Shown piece after piece: positions 12,201 through 22,090 of a stretch of 64,000 bases of DNA. Within the stretch, counting starts at the first letter, position 1. Each line of letters opens with the position of its first letter. The notes under the pieces are model-generated. The model saw only the letters and a list, made by a program, of their open reading frames with translations. It was not told the DNA's origin and searched no databases. The stretch is from Struthidea cinerea (Eukaryota > Chordata > Aves > Passeriformes > Corcoracidae), in the NCBI GenBank assembly GCA_013397865.1, contig VZTI01003363.1, positions 791,723 through 855,722 on the forward strand. The letters are read 5' to 3'. The translations under genes and the position numbers were made by a program.

Positions 12201-13772
12201 GTGACACAGGTTGTTTATGGTTTCTGCTGCAGAACAGGTTACCTACACCAGCTTGACTCAGGTACTATAATATGTGTTTTGGCAGATGGCACCTAAATCC
12301 TGAGAAGCAGTTTAAAATGTTCAGACTGAGACTGTGGCCTCATCTACTGAAGTCAACTGCAGAACAGCTAGTAGAAAAAAAAGGATTTAGTGAAAATTCA
12401 GTCTGGCCATTTATGATTTGTTCATACATTGTCTTCCAGGTCCAGATCCAGCTGTGCCAGTTGACATTTTTATTAAACCCAGAAACCACCTCCATGTGTT
12501 TCTCACTATTTTTATTTTCTACTTCATCCATCTGTTTGGCTGCTTCAGGCAAGATGAGCTGGTTACAATTACATAGTTCAAGGCTCTGAAAAACTGGCTT
12601 ATGTTTTCTGAAACTTGCTGCTTACTATTACCCAGCAACAGCAAAGTCAGAACAGTTAATGGATCTGTAATGCTTCTAATTGGAGATGCATGTTGCCCTC
12701 CTGATTTTGGAGATGAGGAAACTGCAGTGGAGCAAGGCAGAGTGACCTTCCCCAGTCACACAGTGAACCAGTGACACTTGCAGAATAGGGACTGAACCTG
12801 TGGTCTCCATGTACTTCTCCCACCCTCAGTCTCTAAGGTGGTAGTTGCAGTCCCCTCAGGACGGCGGCTGCTGGCCCTGCAGCTGCCTCAGGCGGGAGCC
12901 AGCTGGCTGCTGTAAAGGTGCACACGCAGGTATTGCACCAGTAACAGTGTTCCACTGGTGTTTGGAGGGATGCCAGTCCTGATGTGCACAGCCCACAGAC
13001 GGAGGAGGCAGCCTGAGGTTTAACCTGGGCTGTTGGGCGTCTAGTTTGCAGGTCAGCAAACAAAGACAATTTGGGTGAGGTTTTAGTTCAGTGAATGCAG
13101 ATGATGAGTGATAGGAGATTTGGCTACAAAGGGACAAATTGTGTGTGGGACCTGATACAGAGCTGGGAATTGCTGTTGCTGTAAATGCAGCAGTTAACTG
13201 ACATCACCTGAGCAAAGTAAGTTCAGGAATTTCTTTCTCCATTTTAATAAATGACACCACCTATTAAAATGGGGTGAGTTCATTCAGAGACTGGACTTGC
13301 ATGTACAGAACCTCTCAGCACTATTTGGAAAGATAGCAGGATGTGCAGCTGCCCAGGGTAGGTCACTTTTGCCCATTTACATGGTGGTGAGAGAACTGAC
13401 AGCATTCCTGTGGCCCCTTTCTGGCTGTGAAAACCTTTAGATATCAAGTGTTTTTTCTGTGTGAGTCTTTCAGTAGGAATTGCATCAGACCTATATTGTG
13501 AACTTTAGGGTTCTATGGGAAATGATGGTGGGGCAAAATAGTCACATCTCTTACGAGCTTCATTACTGCATTACCCATGTTCAGCTTGCTGCTCAGTAAA
13601 TTGGTCTGAGATCTTCAGACTGAGGAGCACTATGCAAGTCCTCATGCTGACAGATAGAATGGTTCTGCTGTTACATTAGTTGATGGTTATTGTCTCTTTA
13701 TCTGCAGCATCGACCAGGAAGAGAGCAGAGGATGAAGATGAAATGAAGAAGCTGGCTGCCTGGGCTTCATAA
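5..13772 (+). CDS. CHMP4C: CHMP4C, ESCRT-III subunit (charged multivesicular body protein 4C), five coding exons
   Basis: Joined exons 5-200, 7318-7495, 8710-8824, 11406-11514 and 13708-13772 give 663 bases, 220 residues plus TAA, with every intron GT-AG. The product is a Snf7/CHMP4 subunit that polymerises on endosomal and midbody membranes for scission. Visible parts: a short basic N-terminus (MSKISKFFKGG), a charged helical core (about residues 22-125), a second helical stretch (DLNKIDDLMQ, 126-135), an acidic helix (ELEELEQEEL, 169-178), a proline-rich RLPSVPSTSLP segment (186-196) typical of VPS4-binding tails, and a C-terminal LAAW helix (215-218) of the kind that binds the ALIX Bro1 domain. 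I call CHMP4C rather than 4A/4B from ENSHTNTEVL, EELNKGMRDVRLPSVPS and the WAS ending, which match human CHMP4C as I know it. Human CHMP4C is 233 residues; the shortfall lies mainly in the tail before the last helix. SNX16 follows on the opposite strand. Start chosen: first ATG, context CGCCATGA. Confidence 0.97.
201..7317 (+). other. CHMP4C: CHMP4C intron 1
   Basis: 7,117 bases, GT-AG, no recognised gene or repeat. It holds a GTCACGTG E-box (923-930), a very long pyrimidine tract ending in CACAG at 7045 that could define an unannotated exon, and an unassigned 120-codon open frame on the minus strand (3957-4319). Other open frames here are short and show no family resemblance. Confidence 0.9.
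7318..7495 (+). CDS. CHMP4C: CHMP4C exon 2, residues 66-124 and part of 125
   Basis: Acceptor CCATTCCAG ends at 7317 and donor GTAAGT begins at 7496. The split codon G|CT restores Ala66, giving KRAALQALKRKKR as in other CHMP4 proteins. The exon encodes the second half of the helical core, including GTLSTIEFQREALENS. Confidence 0.97.
7496..8709 (+). other. CHMP4C: CHMP4C intron 2
   Basis: 1,214 bases, GT-AG. The only recognisable content is a CR1 fragment in antisense orientation (about 8103-8440), ending roughly 270 bases before exon 3. Confidence 0.9.
8103..8440 (-). mobile_element. CR1 LINE, 5'-truncated, antisense to CHMP4C
   Basis: Read on the minus strand this is a CR1 3' end. On the plus strand it begins ATCATAGAATAGTTTGGGTT, followed by recognisable antisense CR1 landmarks: GATCAGGTTGCTCAGAGTCC, a 'ggggcatcc' block, GGGCAACCTGTGC and CACCACCCTCACTGTAAA, then a decayed stretch to about 8440. 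It is clearly diverged. The inner boundary is approximate. Confidence 0.9.
8710..8824 (+). CDS. CHMP4C: CHMP4C exon 3, residues 125-163
   Basis: Acceptor TTGCCAG ends at 8709 and donor GTTAGT begins at 8825. AT|G restores Met125, followed by DLNKIDDLMQDITEQQDVAQ and ending FGDEFDE, a well-conserved ESCRT-III stretch. The exon ends in phase 0. Confidence 0.96.
8825..11405 (+). other. CHMP4C: CHMP4C intron 3
   Basis: 2,581 bases, GT-AG. It contains a strongly AT-rich stretch (about 8945-9070, mostly A/T with TATAAAAT-like runs) and otherwise unique sequence with no recognised element. Confidence 0.88.
11406..11514 (+). CDS. CHMP4C: CHMP4C exon 4, residues 164-199 and first base of 200
   Basis: The acceptor TTTAG ends at 11405. 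The exon encodes DELLAELEELEQEELNKG and then RLPSVPSTSLPSRP. The donor GTAAAA at 11515 is weaker than the others; reading through it stays open for 30 more codons to TAG at 11604-11606 (see findings). Confidence 0.94.
11515..13707 (+). other. CHMP4C: CHMP4C intron 4
   Basis: 2,193 bases, GT-AG. It holds a 17-T run (11828-11844) and an old MIR-like SINE remnant (about 12703-12838). No other element was recognised. Confidence 0.88.
12703..12838 (-). mobile_element. MIR-like (CORE-SINE/L2-family) remnant, antisense
   Basis: The plus strand reads in the order expected for an antisense MIR: GAGATGAGGAAACTG, then GTGACCTTCCCCAGTCACAC, then GGGACTGAACCTGTGGTCTC. These blocks correspond to the MIR 'gatgaggaaactg', 'tcacacag' and 'gaaccc...gtct' positions. 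The order and spacing of several blocks argue against chance. Subfamily cannot be set by eye. Confidence 0.65.
13708..13772 (+). CDS. CHMP4C: CHMP4C exon 5 (coding part), residues 200-220 and stop
   Basis: The acceptor TCTTTATCTGCAG ends at 13707. G|CA gives Ala200, then STRKRAEDEDEMKKLAAWAS and TAA at 13770-13772. The LxxW helix for ALIX binding (L215, W218) is intact. The segment in front of it is shorter than in human CHMP4C and has no serine or threonine with arginine two residues before it. No in-frame upstream acceptor that would lengthen this exon was seen. Confidence 0.94.
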
Positions 13773-15983
13773 GAGAATGGTCTTTTTGTAACACCCAACA
13801 TTATAGTGCAGATGTAAAGAGCTGTAATGCTGTTTTATAAACACACTCATTTAGTGTGGTTGCATTTTATACAGGCTGGGTTTTTTTATGGCAAATCTTG
13901 CTAAGACTAGTGTTACTGCCATATTACAAAACTAGTTTAAAAACCAGCAAACAAAAGAATTAAGTAGTTGCCTAAACCTTCAGGCATCAATTTTTTTTCA
14001 GCCTCGTCAAGAGATTTGTTTTATTATTAGTATCAGTTTTTATTAGGTACTATCTTACCATATCTGTTGGTTTGTAAAACCTGTGTGCCTCACTTGTGCT
14101 CAAAGCTGGATTAATTTTTGAAATGAGAAAGTTAAGGAAGTCATCAAGGCCCTATAACTAGAGGGTTATTTGGTTCAGACTGTTTGAGTATTAGCAAAAC
14201 AGCTTAATATATGTCCTGACTTGCAAGTTCTTTGAGTCCAAGAGCTAATAAATATTCATTTGGGCATGAAGATTCAAACAGTCCGCCTGGAGCAACTTAT
14301 GGTGTCCTAGATAATAAGAGGAAACTCTACTGTAGGCTTTTTGAAGTGGGATATGTTATTTGTTTTGTTTTAACTGGCCAAAATGTCCCATGCACTTCTA
14401 TAGGTCAACTTGAATTGTATTTTGGTCTATTTCTGACTTGGTTACAGAATTACAGTGATAAAGGAAAGTGAAATGTCTAAGTTCTTACAGATTCCTGAAA
14501 AAAATACTGATTTTCATTAATGCTGTCAAAAATTCACAACAGATTCGACCTTCCTGTGTTCCTCTACCTTGTCTTTTCAGGGTGAGTCTTTGTATGATAA
14601 TACTCACCCTCAAAGGAATTAGCAACACATTTTTAATTTTACAGTTTCAAAATAGTTTTAATTTCTGGGCATTTGGTTCTTTTCTCTTACTCAGCTTGTG
14701 AATAGAAATAATACCAGTGTGTTGCCTTCGCAGTGCCTTTTAAAACCCTGGTTAAAAGCTGATTCTGGGTTACTTTTAAAGCTGGTGTGTTACTGTCCAA
14801 CTGACAGCATTTTAGCCTAAGGAACGAATGCCACTCTTGAGTGCTAAACTGCTACATATGTAGAGAAATCGCTGTTCAAATACAAACCAAAAATTAAATA
14901 GGCTGCTTTGTACTAACAAAGTTTATTAAATAAGTCTTAAGCTCTATGCTAGTAGCCTGCTGTCAATCACAAAGAGATAGTGAAACACTGTGGAGTTCCT
15001 AGGGGTGTAGGAAGCAGAGTTCTTGATCTGGGTTTCTTGTTTTCAAATGGATTTAAATTTAGTGATGACCGAACCACCTAAGGAATAATGCTAAACTTGG
15101 TTTCTGTGGATCTTCAGCAGCAGAGGACTGGTCCCTTCTCCTGCAGGCTTTAGCCTGTGATTTGCTGTGTGTTCAGCTTCAACAGGCTATGATAGCCTTC
15201 AGCTTAGTGGACTTTAGGTCAAGCATAAGCAAATATGTGTTTCTAGACATGGCCTGCTCAGAACCTTTCAAGTTGAGCCCCATGGATGAAACCTAGTATG
15301 TATGAACCCTGTGGAGAGACTGACTTTTTCAGAACTTTCATTCTCTGTGGAGGAATTGGTTTTGGTTTGTATCTGTATGAGAGGTAAATCAAGCCTTGCT
15401 ACTTTACTTAGGATAATTTTCTTACTGGAAAAAAAACCTAGGTGTGTTAATTCTGTCCTAAAATTTGGAGGTACCAAGAAAATTGTCCCTTTTTGTTGAG
15501 AGTAGACAAAGTCTGGAATTATTTAATTTTTGTTTAAAAAAAACAGAAACAGAAAAAATAAAAAAGAAAGAAAGAACTGCCTTAAATTTAAAAATACATT
15601 TTGAACTCTCAAGGAGTGGGAAACCAAATACTAATAGAATTATGCTTGGTTTTAATGCTTGTTGAAATTCAGCATGAGATGCTAGCTGAAAGCAGGAATA
15701 TTTAGTAAAATAGCAAATATTCTAAGTTATTTTGAATCTGTTTGCTAATCTTTCTGGCTTGAATCCTGTGTTCCAGGTGTGCAGTTTATGCAGGTCTCTG
15801 AATCGGGTAGTGAATGTGTTAGCACACACTGGTTGCATGACTGTGCAAGGCTGGCAGTGTGCTTGTGGACACTTTTGGCATTTCTAAATCTGAGGCCATG
15901 CCAACATAGTCCCATAGTTAGCTTGGAAAAGACAGCTTCTAGCCTCTGTTCTTGGTCAAATTTGCAGTTTAACAATGTTTGGC

Positions 15984-16025
15984 TCTTATGTAGCACTTGC
16001 CATATTTGAAGTACTCTACAACCTA
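15984..16025 (-). mobile_element. Possible L2/MIR-like 3' fragment
   Basis: The stretch beginning TTATGTAGCACTTGCCATAT and running on through GAAGTACTCTACAACC resembles the antisense 'gtagcactt...aagcactttaca' block of old amniote L2/MIR-type repeats. It is a single short block without flanking support, so the call is weak. Confidence 0.35.
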
Positions 16026-17143
16026 ATAGGTCTCTAAGCTTCCGTTTTGAAACTAAAGTGACTTTCAGTCTGCTTTGGAAAATATGGGCCTGCTGTTTTT
16101 GTGTAAGGACTTTCCATGTGAACACCCCTCACGGGAGAGAAATAAAACCTATAGAAGATCTTCTCCTTTGCAAACCAGCATTTGACTGCTGGCCTTCAGC
16201 AATGTTTTGGCCAAGTGTGGATCCTGAAGAAACTTCAGGTGTCTTCAGCTTAATAATCTCAGACCAAGCACTTTAAAAACAAAATTTTTGACAGATGAAG
16301 AAATGAAACTGGATATTCAGGTGAGCTGCTCTGAAAGCTTGTGTATAGTGGCTGGTGATCCTGAAGGACAGACTCATGTACCAGTTCACAGGCCAGGACA
16401 TGTGGTTGATGAAGTTGTACTCAGAAACAATACAGTGATGTACAGAAACCAAAAGGCACCATGGACTTCCATAACTGGAGTGTTTGTTGCCATATTTTTT
16501 TGGGACGCCAGTTTTCTTCAAAGGCACTGGGGTTGTAGGGATTTAATTCTTAATTCAGATGAGGGCGTGGCTCTTTGCTGTGTAAATTCAGATAACAGTG
16601 GGACAAATGGCTCTTTCTTTTTTGAACATATGTCTCTCTTCACGCCAAGATGGTATTTGTTTAGTATGTAAGCAGTCGAGAGTGAATCATGTCAACGTGT
16701 TATTGTAAATGTACCCTATTAACTGGAACATATTTTACTGGAGGACTGTGGCAGCAGATGGTGTACTATAACTGACTTCCTTTCTTGTTGCTTATTTATT
16801 CTGACATTGTTTTTTTTCTCCTAACCGGCTTGGACTTTTTTAACCTGGATAACTTTAAAAAGGGGAAAATATATTAATAAAGAGTAAACCCAGTTCATAT
16901 ATGTATATATATATGTACACTGTAAATAAATATTTTAGTGTCATGTTTGTGTTACATGATTTTATTAAATTTCTTTTCCTATTAGGCAAAATTGTAAGTA
17001 CCCTCCTTACACTGTCATTAGGATATAGTGCTCTTTTAAAGGATGTGAGAATATTTTGAAACATATTTTTGATGTATTAATCTTTCAGCGGCAAGTTAGA
17101 ATTCAAGAATTCTTTGAAGTTGATTTGGTTTAAAAAAACAACC

Positions 17144-17149
17144 AATAAA
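17144..17149 (+). terminator. CHMP4C: Candidate CHMP4C poly(A) signal
   Basis: AATAAA is followed within 40 bases by the GU-rich stretch GTGTAAGCTGTGGTGTTTGG (17163-17182), the usual arrangement of a cleavage/polyadenylation site. No transcript evidence is available here. Confidence 0.5.
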
Positions 17150-17960
17150 AAACCCCACCCCAGTGTAAGCTGTGGTGTTTGGGCTGCATTCCTTCACACT
17201 TGACCGTTGTGTTGCAAGAAATTCTTTTATTTTAATATATCCAAAATACCTCCCTCTCCTCCCCTCTGACCCAAAGATCTCATCATAGTTTCAGAAATAC
17301 GTGTTTTTCACTTTCCAGACCTTATTTGGAAGGAAGAATGATGAGGTCTTTTAAAAATGAAAAAAATATGATAAGCAAGGATGAAGTGAGACAAATACAA
17401 AATGCATTTTTTCGTTCACCTTACTAGAATCTGTTTAAAGTCTGTTTGTGTGTACAGTGTCTCACCTTTTATGTACACACACATATATTTACATGTAAGC
17501 ATGAAATGCTGGAGCAGTGATTTGGGACCACCATTCATTATCTGGTGTGGAAGGGTTTCAATTGCTTGGACAGCTTCTCGTTTCCTCTTTGTAAATCCTA
17601 AGGGCTTTGTCACAACATGCCCGGGAGCTGCTGTGGTACGAGCACTGCTGGCTGTGTCTGCAGCTGTGGGCAGTGCTGCAGTATGGAGGATGAGTGTGTG
17701 GGGGGAATATTTAGAAAATCTCACTGTCTTTCATGATGTAGAGTTTATATTATTTTAATTATGTCATTTTTTTTGAACGTAAGGAGGAAACTTTAGTCTC
17801 AAAAATTATTCAGCAGCAGGGATCAGCTTGAACATTTTAAGAATTACAAGTAGTATAATCTCACGTAGCTGTCATATTTTCTCACATCTGTCCCCTTTGC
17901 AGAGACTGTCGCAAGACTCGCCTTCATAGCACTGTTCAGTCAGGTGTATATTGTAGGAAA

Positions 17961-17966
17961 AATAAA
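17961..17966 (+). terminator. CHMP4C: Candidate distal CHMP4C poly(A) signal
   Basis: AATAAAGCTGG is followed by a T/G-rich stretch with GGTTTGTTGTTTTG at about 18000-18013. It would give the longest CHMP4C 3' UTR, about 4.2 kb. It may be used in addition to, or instead of, the signal at 17144. Confidence 0.45.
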
Positions 17967-20900
17967 GCTGGTTGATGTGACTTTGATCATAGTTTAAGTG
18001 GTTTGTTGTTTTGTTACAGCACGTAATTACCTGGTCACCACTGAACTACTTAGGATCAATATCTGCAACATCTGCAGATAAAACTAGATGATACAGTCAT
18101 GAAATGCTAATATGTGCCCAGAACTTTCTGAACAACCTTGTGTACCTAAGATGGCTGTGTCTGGCAGGGTCACACCGGCCCCTCTGCTGCCCTGCTTCCC
18201 TCCTCTCCTGCATACTACACTTGTGTTTTCATGTTTTGCTTGTACATCTGCTTAGCTGACTTTTCCCCCTGCAACTAGAAGTCTTCTGATAATTCCCTGG
18301 TTGCTATTTACTACAGCTGATTGTCAAATCCCTATTTACCAAGACAAACTTTGGGCAAATGCCGTCTTGGGGAGTTTGGGCTTGACCCTCACCCAGCCCC
18401 TTACAGCCTGTGCTATCTCAGCAGCTACTGCTACCCAGGCTGTTTTTAGGGCAGCAGGGCAGTGTAGGTACCCCTCAGCTGGCTTTCTCAAAGGGCAGGC
18501 ATCCGATTCTCCTAGGATTGAAAGGCAAGTTGAGGATCTGTGATTTGAGCTAAATTTCATAAAATAGGTGGTAGGCCAGTTGTCTGAGCTGGTGGTCTGC
18601 TCCTATGGAGGTGATGAGTGTCAGTACCTCCCATTCCCATTGCTGTGACATTATCTTCCACCATGTAAGTCTCATGAGGCAGGATTTACATGGACACCCC
18701 ACCTCTTCCCTGAGTTTAGCACCCTTTACTCAAAAAATTAAACATGCACTTTAGGAGTAATGTGAGTGTTCAGATACATTTAATTTATAAACATAACCAG
18801 ATATCTTAGCTTACTTTTGTACTCAGCTTGCTAAAGGGACCTTGGTGCGGCTGCTAAACTAACTAAACTCAGCTGGGACTGCAGATGTATAGGCATGTGG
18901 AGGGTTGTTGTATTACCCTATACCTACCTACTGTATGTAACCTCTGTGTGTATGGGGTGTTGGAGTGCCTGGCGCGGCTGCTTTGCTGCCTGGCAGCAGT
19001 GATGAGCTCCATCAGCGGCAGGGCTGGGGCGCTGCGGACCTCCAGGAGGAGCTCTGGGCTCAGCGTACAGCAAGGAACTCCAGCAGGCTGGAAAGGCTGT
19101 AGTTTTCTCACAAGACCTGATTTCAGTCTTCCTGCTCATGCTGGAGGAAAAGGCCTGCCTGGAAGTGCTGCTCAAAAACCAGGGGGGAAACCTTTCCACT
19201 CTTCCCACTCCTCCCACAAATCCCCACTTGGTCAGAGCTAAAACGCTCTTTTAAATACTAACCAACCTTCTCAGCTGCTTCTCTGGCTTCTGTCTCTTTT
19301 CTTCCCTTCCCCTATGGCTGCATTGGCACCCAGCTTTGTTCCCTGCTCTGGACTGATGCAGGAGCTCAGAAGCAGATCTTCATGCAGCAGTTCACCAGCC
19401 CCCTCTCTACACACTCAGGCCAGGCCAAAGAGCTAAGACCAATCTCAAAGCTGTCAGTTGAAAGTACTAATTTTGAAGAAATTTAATACTGGTTCAGTGA
19501 TTTGTGCCTTGCAGTGACCAGCTGCAAGCTGGATGTCATTGGAACACACTGAGGACCCTGAGCTGCGAGAGGGATTTCTCGGCCAAGCCTGTCTCTCAGA
19601 CCCTGTGAGGGTTCAAAGCATGTCTGTCATTGTGAGGTGATGTCAGCACTACTTTGGGTTAGGTGGGAGCATGTGGGACATGCCTATGGGGAGGTATTGC
19701 AGCTGCTGGTTTTGAGGCTGCTGATGTTCATGTGTAAAACTAATCACTTTGATTTACTGAGGATTTGGATCTTAAAAGGTAAGTTTACCAAGGAGAGGGT
19801 TTATTTGGCACAGGAAGTTGCATCTGAACTGACACCTTCTTATGGCTGTAATGCAGTTTCAGAAGTTTATAGATAAATGTAGGTTGGAGACACCACATTG
19901 CACTTTTTGTTGTAATGTATTTGAACCCTAGTAGTGTGCTCCAGCCAAACCACCCTTAGTTATTCCCATCAGAGCCCTCAAGAATCCATCAAAGTTACTG
20001 AAATGCAAAGCAGGTGGACAAATTAGAAAGACCAATCAAGTAATGGGCTCCACGTGTACGGCAGTTGAGAAAGGTATAAGTAGAATTTTATGTGAGCAAT
20101 CAAGTGGCTTCTGTGTAATCACATTGATTCGTAGTCCAGAAGTCCGGTTCTCCCGCACTTTTCAGGTTAAAACCTTCAGCTCCCAATGCTTTGCAAGCCG
20201 TCAGCAAAATATTTTAGTCAATTCAGTTTACTGAGCTAGGGAAAATAAATCCCCCTCTGTGAACCAAGTTCTGGAAAAGGTTTGTAACAGCACTAACCTG
20301 AGAACCTGAGAACAGATCTTACTGATATTGTAGCAGACACTTGTGGTTGAACACAAAGGATTTTATTTTATAAAGAAGACAATAGGAGAAAAAAAATGAT
20401 GGGGGAAAATGATAACTGGTTGAGACATTAATTTATGTAGCCTGAGAATCTGTCTAGAGCACATATTGTGTCTGAATAAACTGAAATCTGAGTCAACAGC
20501 TGCTTCACCGGAGCAGAACATAGAAGCCTCTTTGTTGAGAGAAGAGATCTTGTCCTGTGACCTTTGGATAATCATGAGTCTTGTGTAACGTCCTTTGAAA
20601 AGCGAAAGATGTTGATCTTTCCGTGGTTTTCTAGATTCAGATCTGAACCTTGTCTCACAGAGGATGCCAGTAGTGAACTACAGCATGCCAACAGCAAAAA
20701 CAGATAGAAGTAATTATTTGCACATGTTCTGTTTCTCATGTTAACTCACAGCAAAGTTGAGCTGAATTTTTGATTGATTAATGCTCTTTCATAATACATT
20801 ACTTTGCACATTAATTTTGCTGCATTCTTAATTTATTTTTTAATTGCCTGTTTAGGTAGGAACAACAAAGTCAGATCTGACTGGTGTTCTCTGCAGTTAT

Positions 20901-21444
20901 CTTTACAAGAAACTCATTTTTGGGGCTGCTTTTGTACACCTAAGCAGGAGCACTGTCTCTATAGGCACACAAATATCTCACTGAATCTTACTCATTTTTT
21001 TGTAAAAGATTACACAGAGACAGTTTTCTCATCTGCTTTTTCCAATGCAAGTTATTATCCCCTTGCCAAATTCAAATCTAAGAGGAAGCTCCTGATGTTT
21101 TTGTTAGGTTTACAGTTGTCCTACAAGCTGTGCTGCAAGATTTCTAAATTCATCCTGCACATCCACACACAAAAAAATAAACTTCTCAGGGCAAGACTTT
21201 TTCTAAATGTACAAAGCGGCTGCCATGATCGGGTAGAGCTCTTGCCTATTTCTCTGCTCATCCCTGTAGCAGGTGTATTTATCCTGCAGAATGAGGGGGA
21301 AATGGAGACCCCATCACACCACAAACAATCCACCCCATAACCTGGTTACCAGAAATGCCTAGAAAAGCACCACAGGAAATTCAGGAGGAGAGATCCTGTA
21401 GTTTTGCCACATGTTGCAACTGCTGCCTAAACTAACCTCCATCC

Positions 21445-21498
<54 letters not shown>
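21445..21498. repeat. (ATCT)n microsatellite
   Basis: About 13.5 nearly perfect ATCT units (54 bases), preceded by a degenerate ATCC unit and followed by ATTTATTT. It is intergenic and probably length-polymorphic. Confidence 0.97.
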
Positions 21499-21959
21499 TT
21501 ATTTTTCAGACATGCAAAGCAATAATGAGATGTTGAAAGGTCAATGTGCAGCCTTCTCCCAGTAGGTGCTTGCCAGATGAGCAGTGCCTCACAAACCCAC
21601 ATTAGCTGCCAAACAACTGACCAAACAGCTTTTCATACTCATCCTCAACATTTCCATAAAACAGCTGTGGCAGCTGTGGTTTCTTCTAGATGAAAAGCAT
21701 TAATCCACATGGGATTGAAAAGACAGAGGCTTGTTTCTCCACTACATGCAAGCACCCTAGTGTGTTCAATTTGAACTGGTAGAAGAAAGGAATATTGTAA
21801 ATCCAGAAGCAGTGAATAATTTATAAGCAAGGATATATAAACCTACTTGAAATCCAGTTGAGATATCCCAAGACAAAGTTCCTGTATTGTACAGGCAAAA
21901 GTCTCACTGGATCAGCAAATCATCTAATTTTAACCTGCTGACAAGTCACGGGGATCAGC

Positions 21960-22090
21960 AGTAACACTAGGACTGCACCAGCTGACTTACTGTGCAATTA
22001 GGGTGAATCATGTAATTGCTTTCTTCCTCAGGTTCCTTATTTGCACAGCAGAGGGAAATACAACACCTATCCCTCAGATACAAAGTGGGG
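21960..22090 (+). mobile_element. MIR-like (CORE-SINE) remnant, sense
   Basis: Blocks occur in MIR sense order: a CTGACTTACTGTGCAATTAG-like segment, CATGTAATTGCTTTCTTCCT, CAGGTTCCTTATTTGCACAG, then GGGAAATACAACACCTATCC. They correspond to the MIR 'ctgtgtgac...aagtcacttaacctct...cctcagtttcctcatctgtaaaatggg...acctacc' order. Strongly diverged. Confidence 0.6.

Larger units (their letters stand above)
13773..17980 (+). other. CHMP4C: CHMP4C 3' UTR and downstream region
   Basis: No second gene was recognised here, and the sequence is AT-rich. AATAAA motifs occur at 14247-14252, 16141-16146, 16876-16881, 16925-16930, 17144-17149 and 17961-17966. The last two have the best downstream GU-rich context, so the 3' UTR could be a few hundred bases or about 4 kb. 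A 127-codon open frame at 16288-16671 resembles nothing I recognise and is probably chance. Confidence 0.6.

Noticed and set aside
13708..13772. CHMP4B or CHMP4A as identity for the first gene
   Set aside because: ENSHTNTEVL, NKGMRDVRLPSVPS and the LAAWAS ending fit CHMP4C, and the convergent neighbour SNX16 is the CHMP4C neighbour in other vertebrates.
16288..16671. 127-codon open frame downstream of CHMP4C
   Set aside because: It lies in the presumed 3' UTR, has no recognisable domain, and no splice or promoter context supports it.
20804..21340. 178-codon open frame, the longest unbroken frame between the two genes
   Set aside because: It starts at TTG, its first in-frame ATG comes late, composition is that of AT-rich non-coding DNA, and no family is recognisable.
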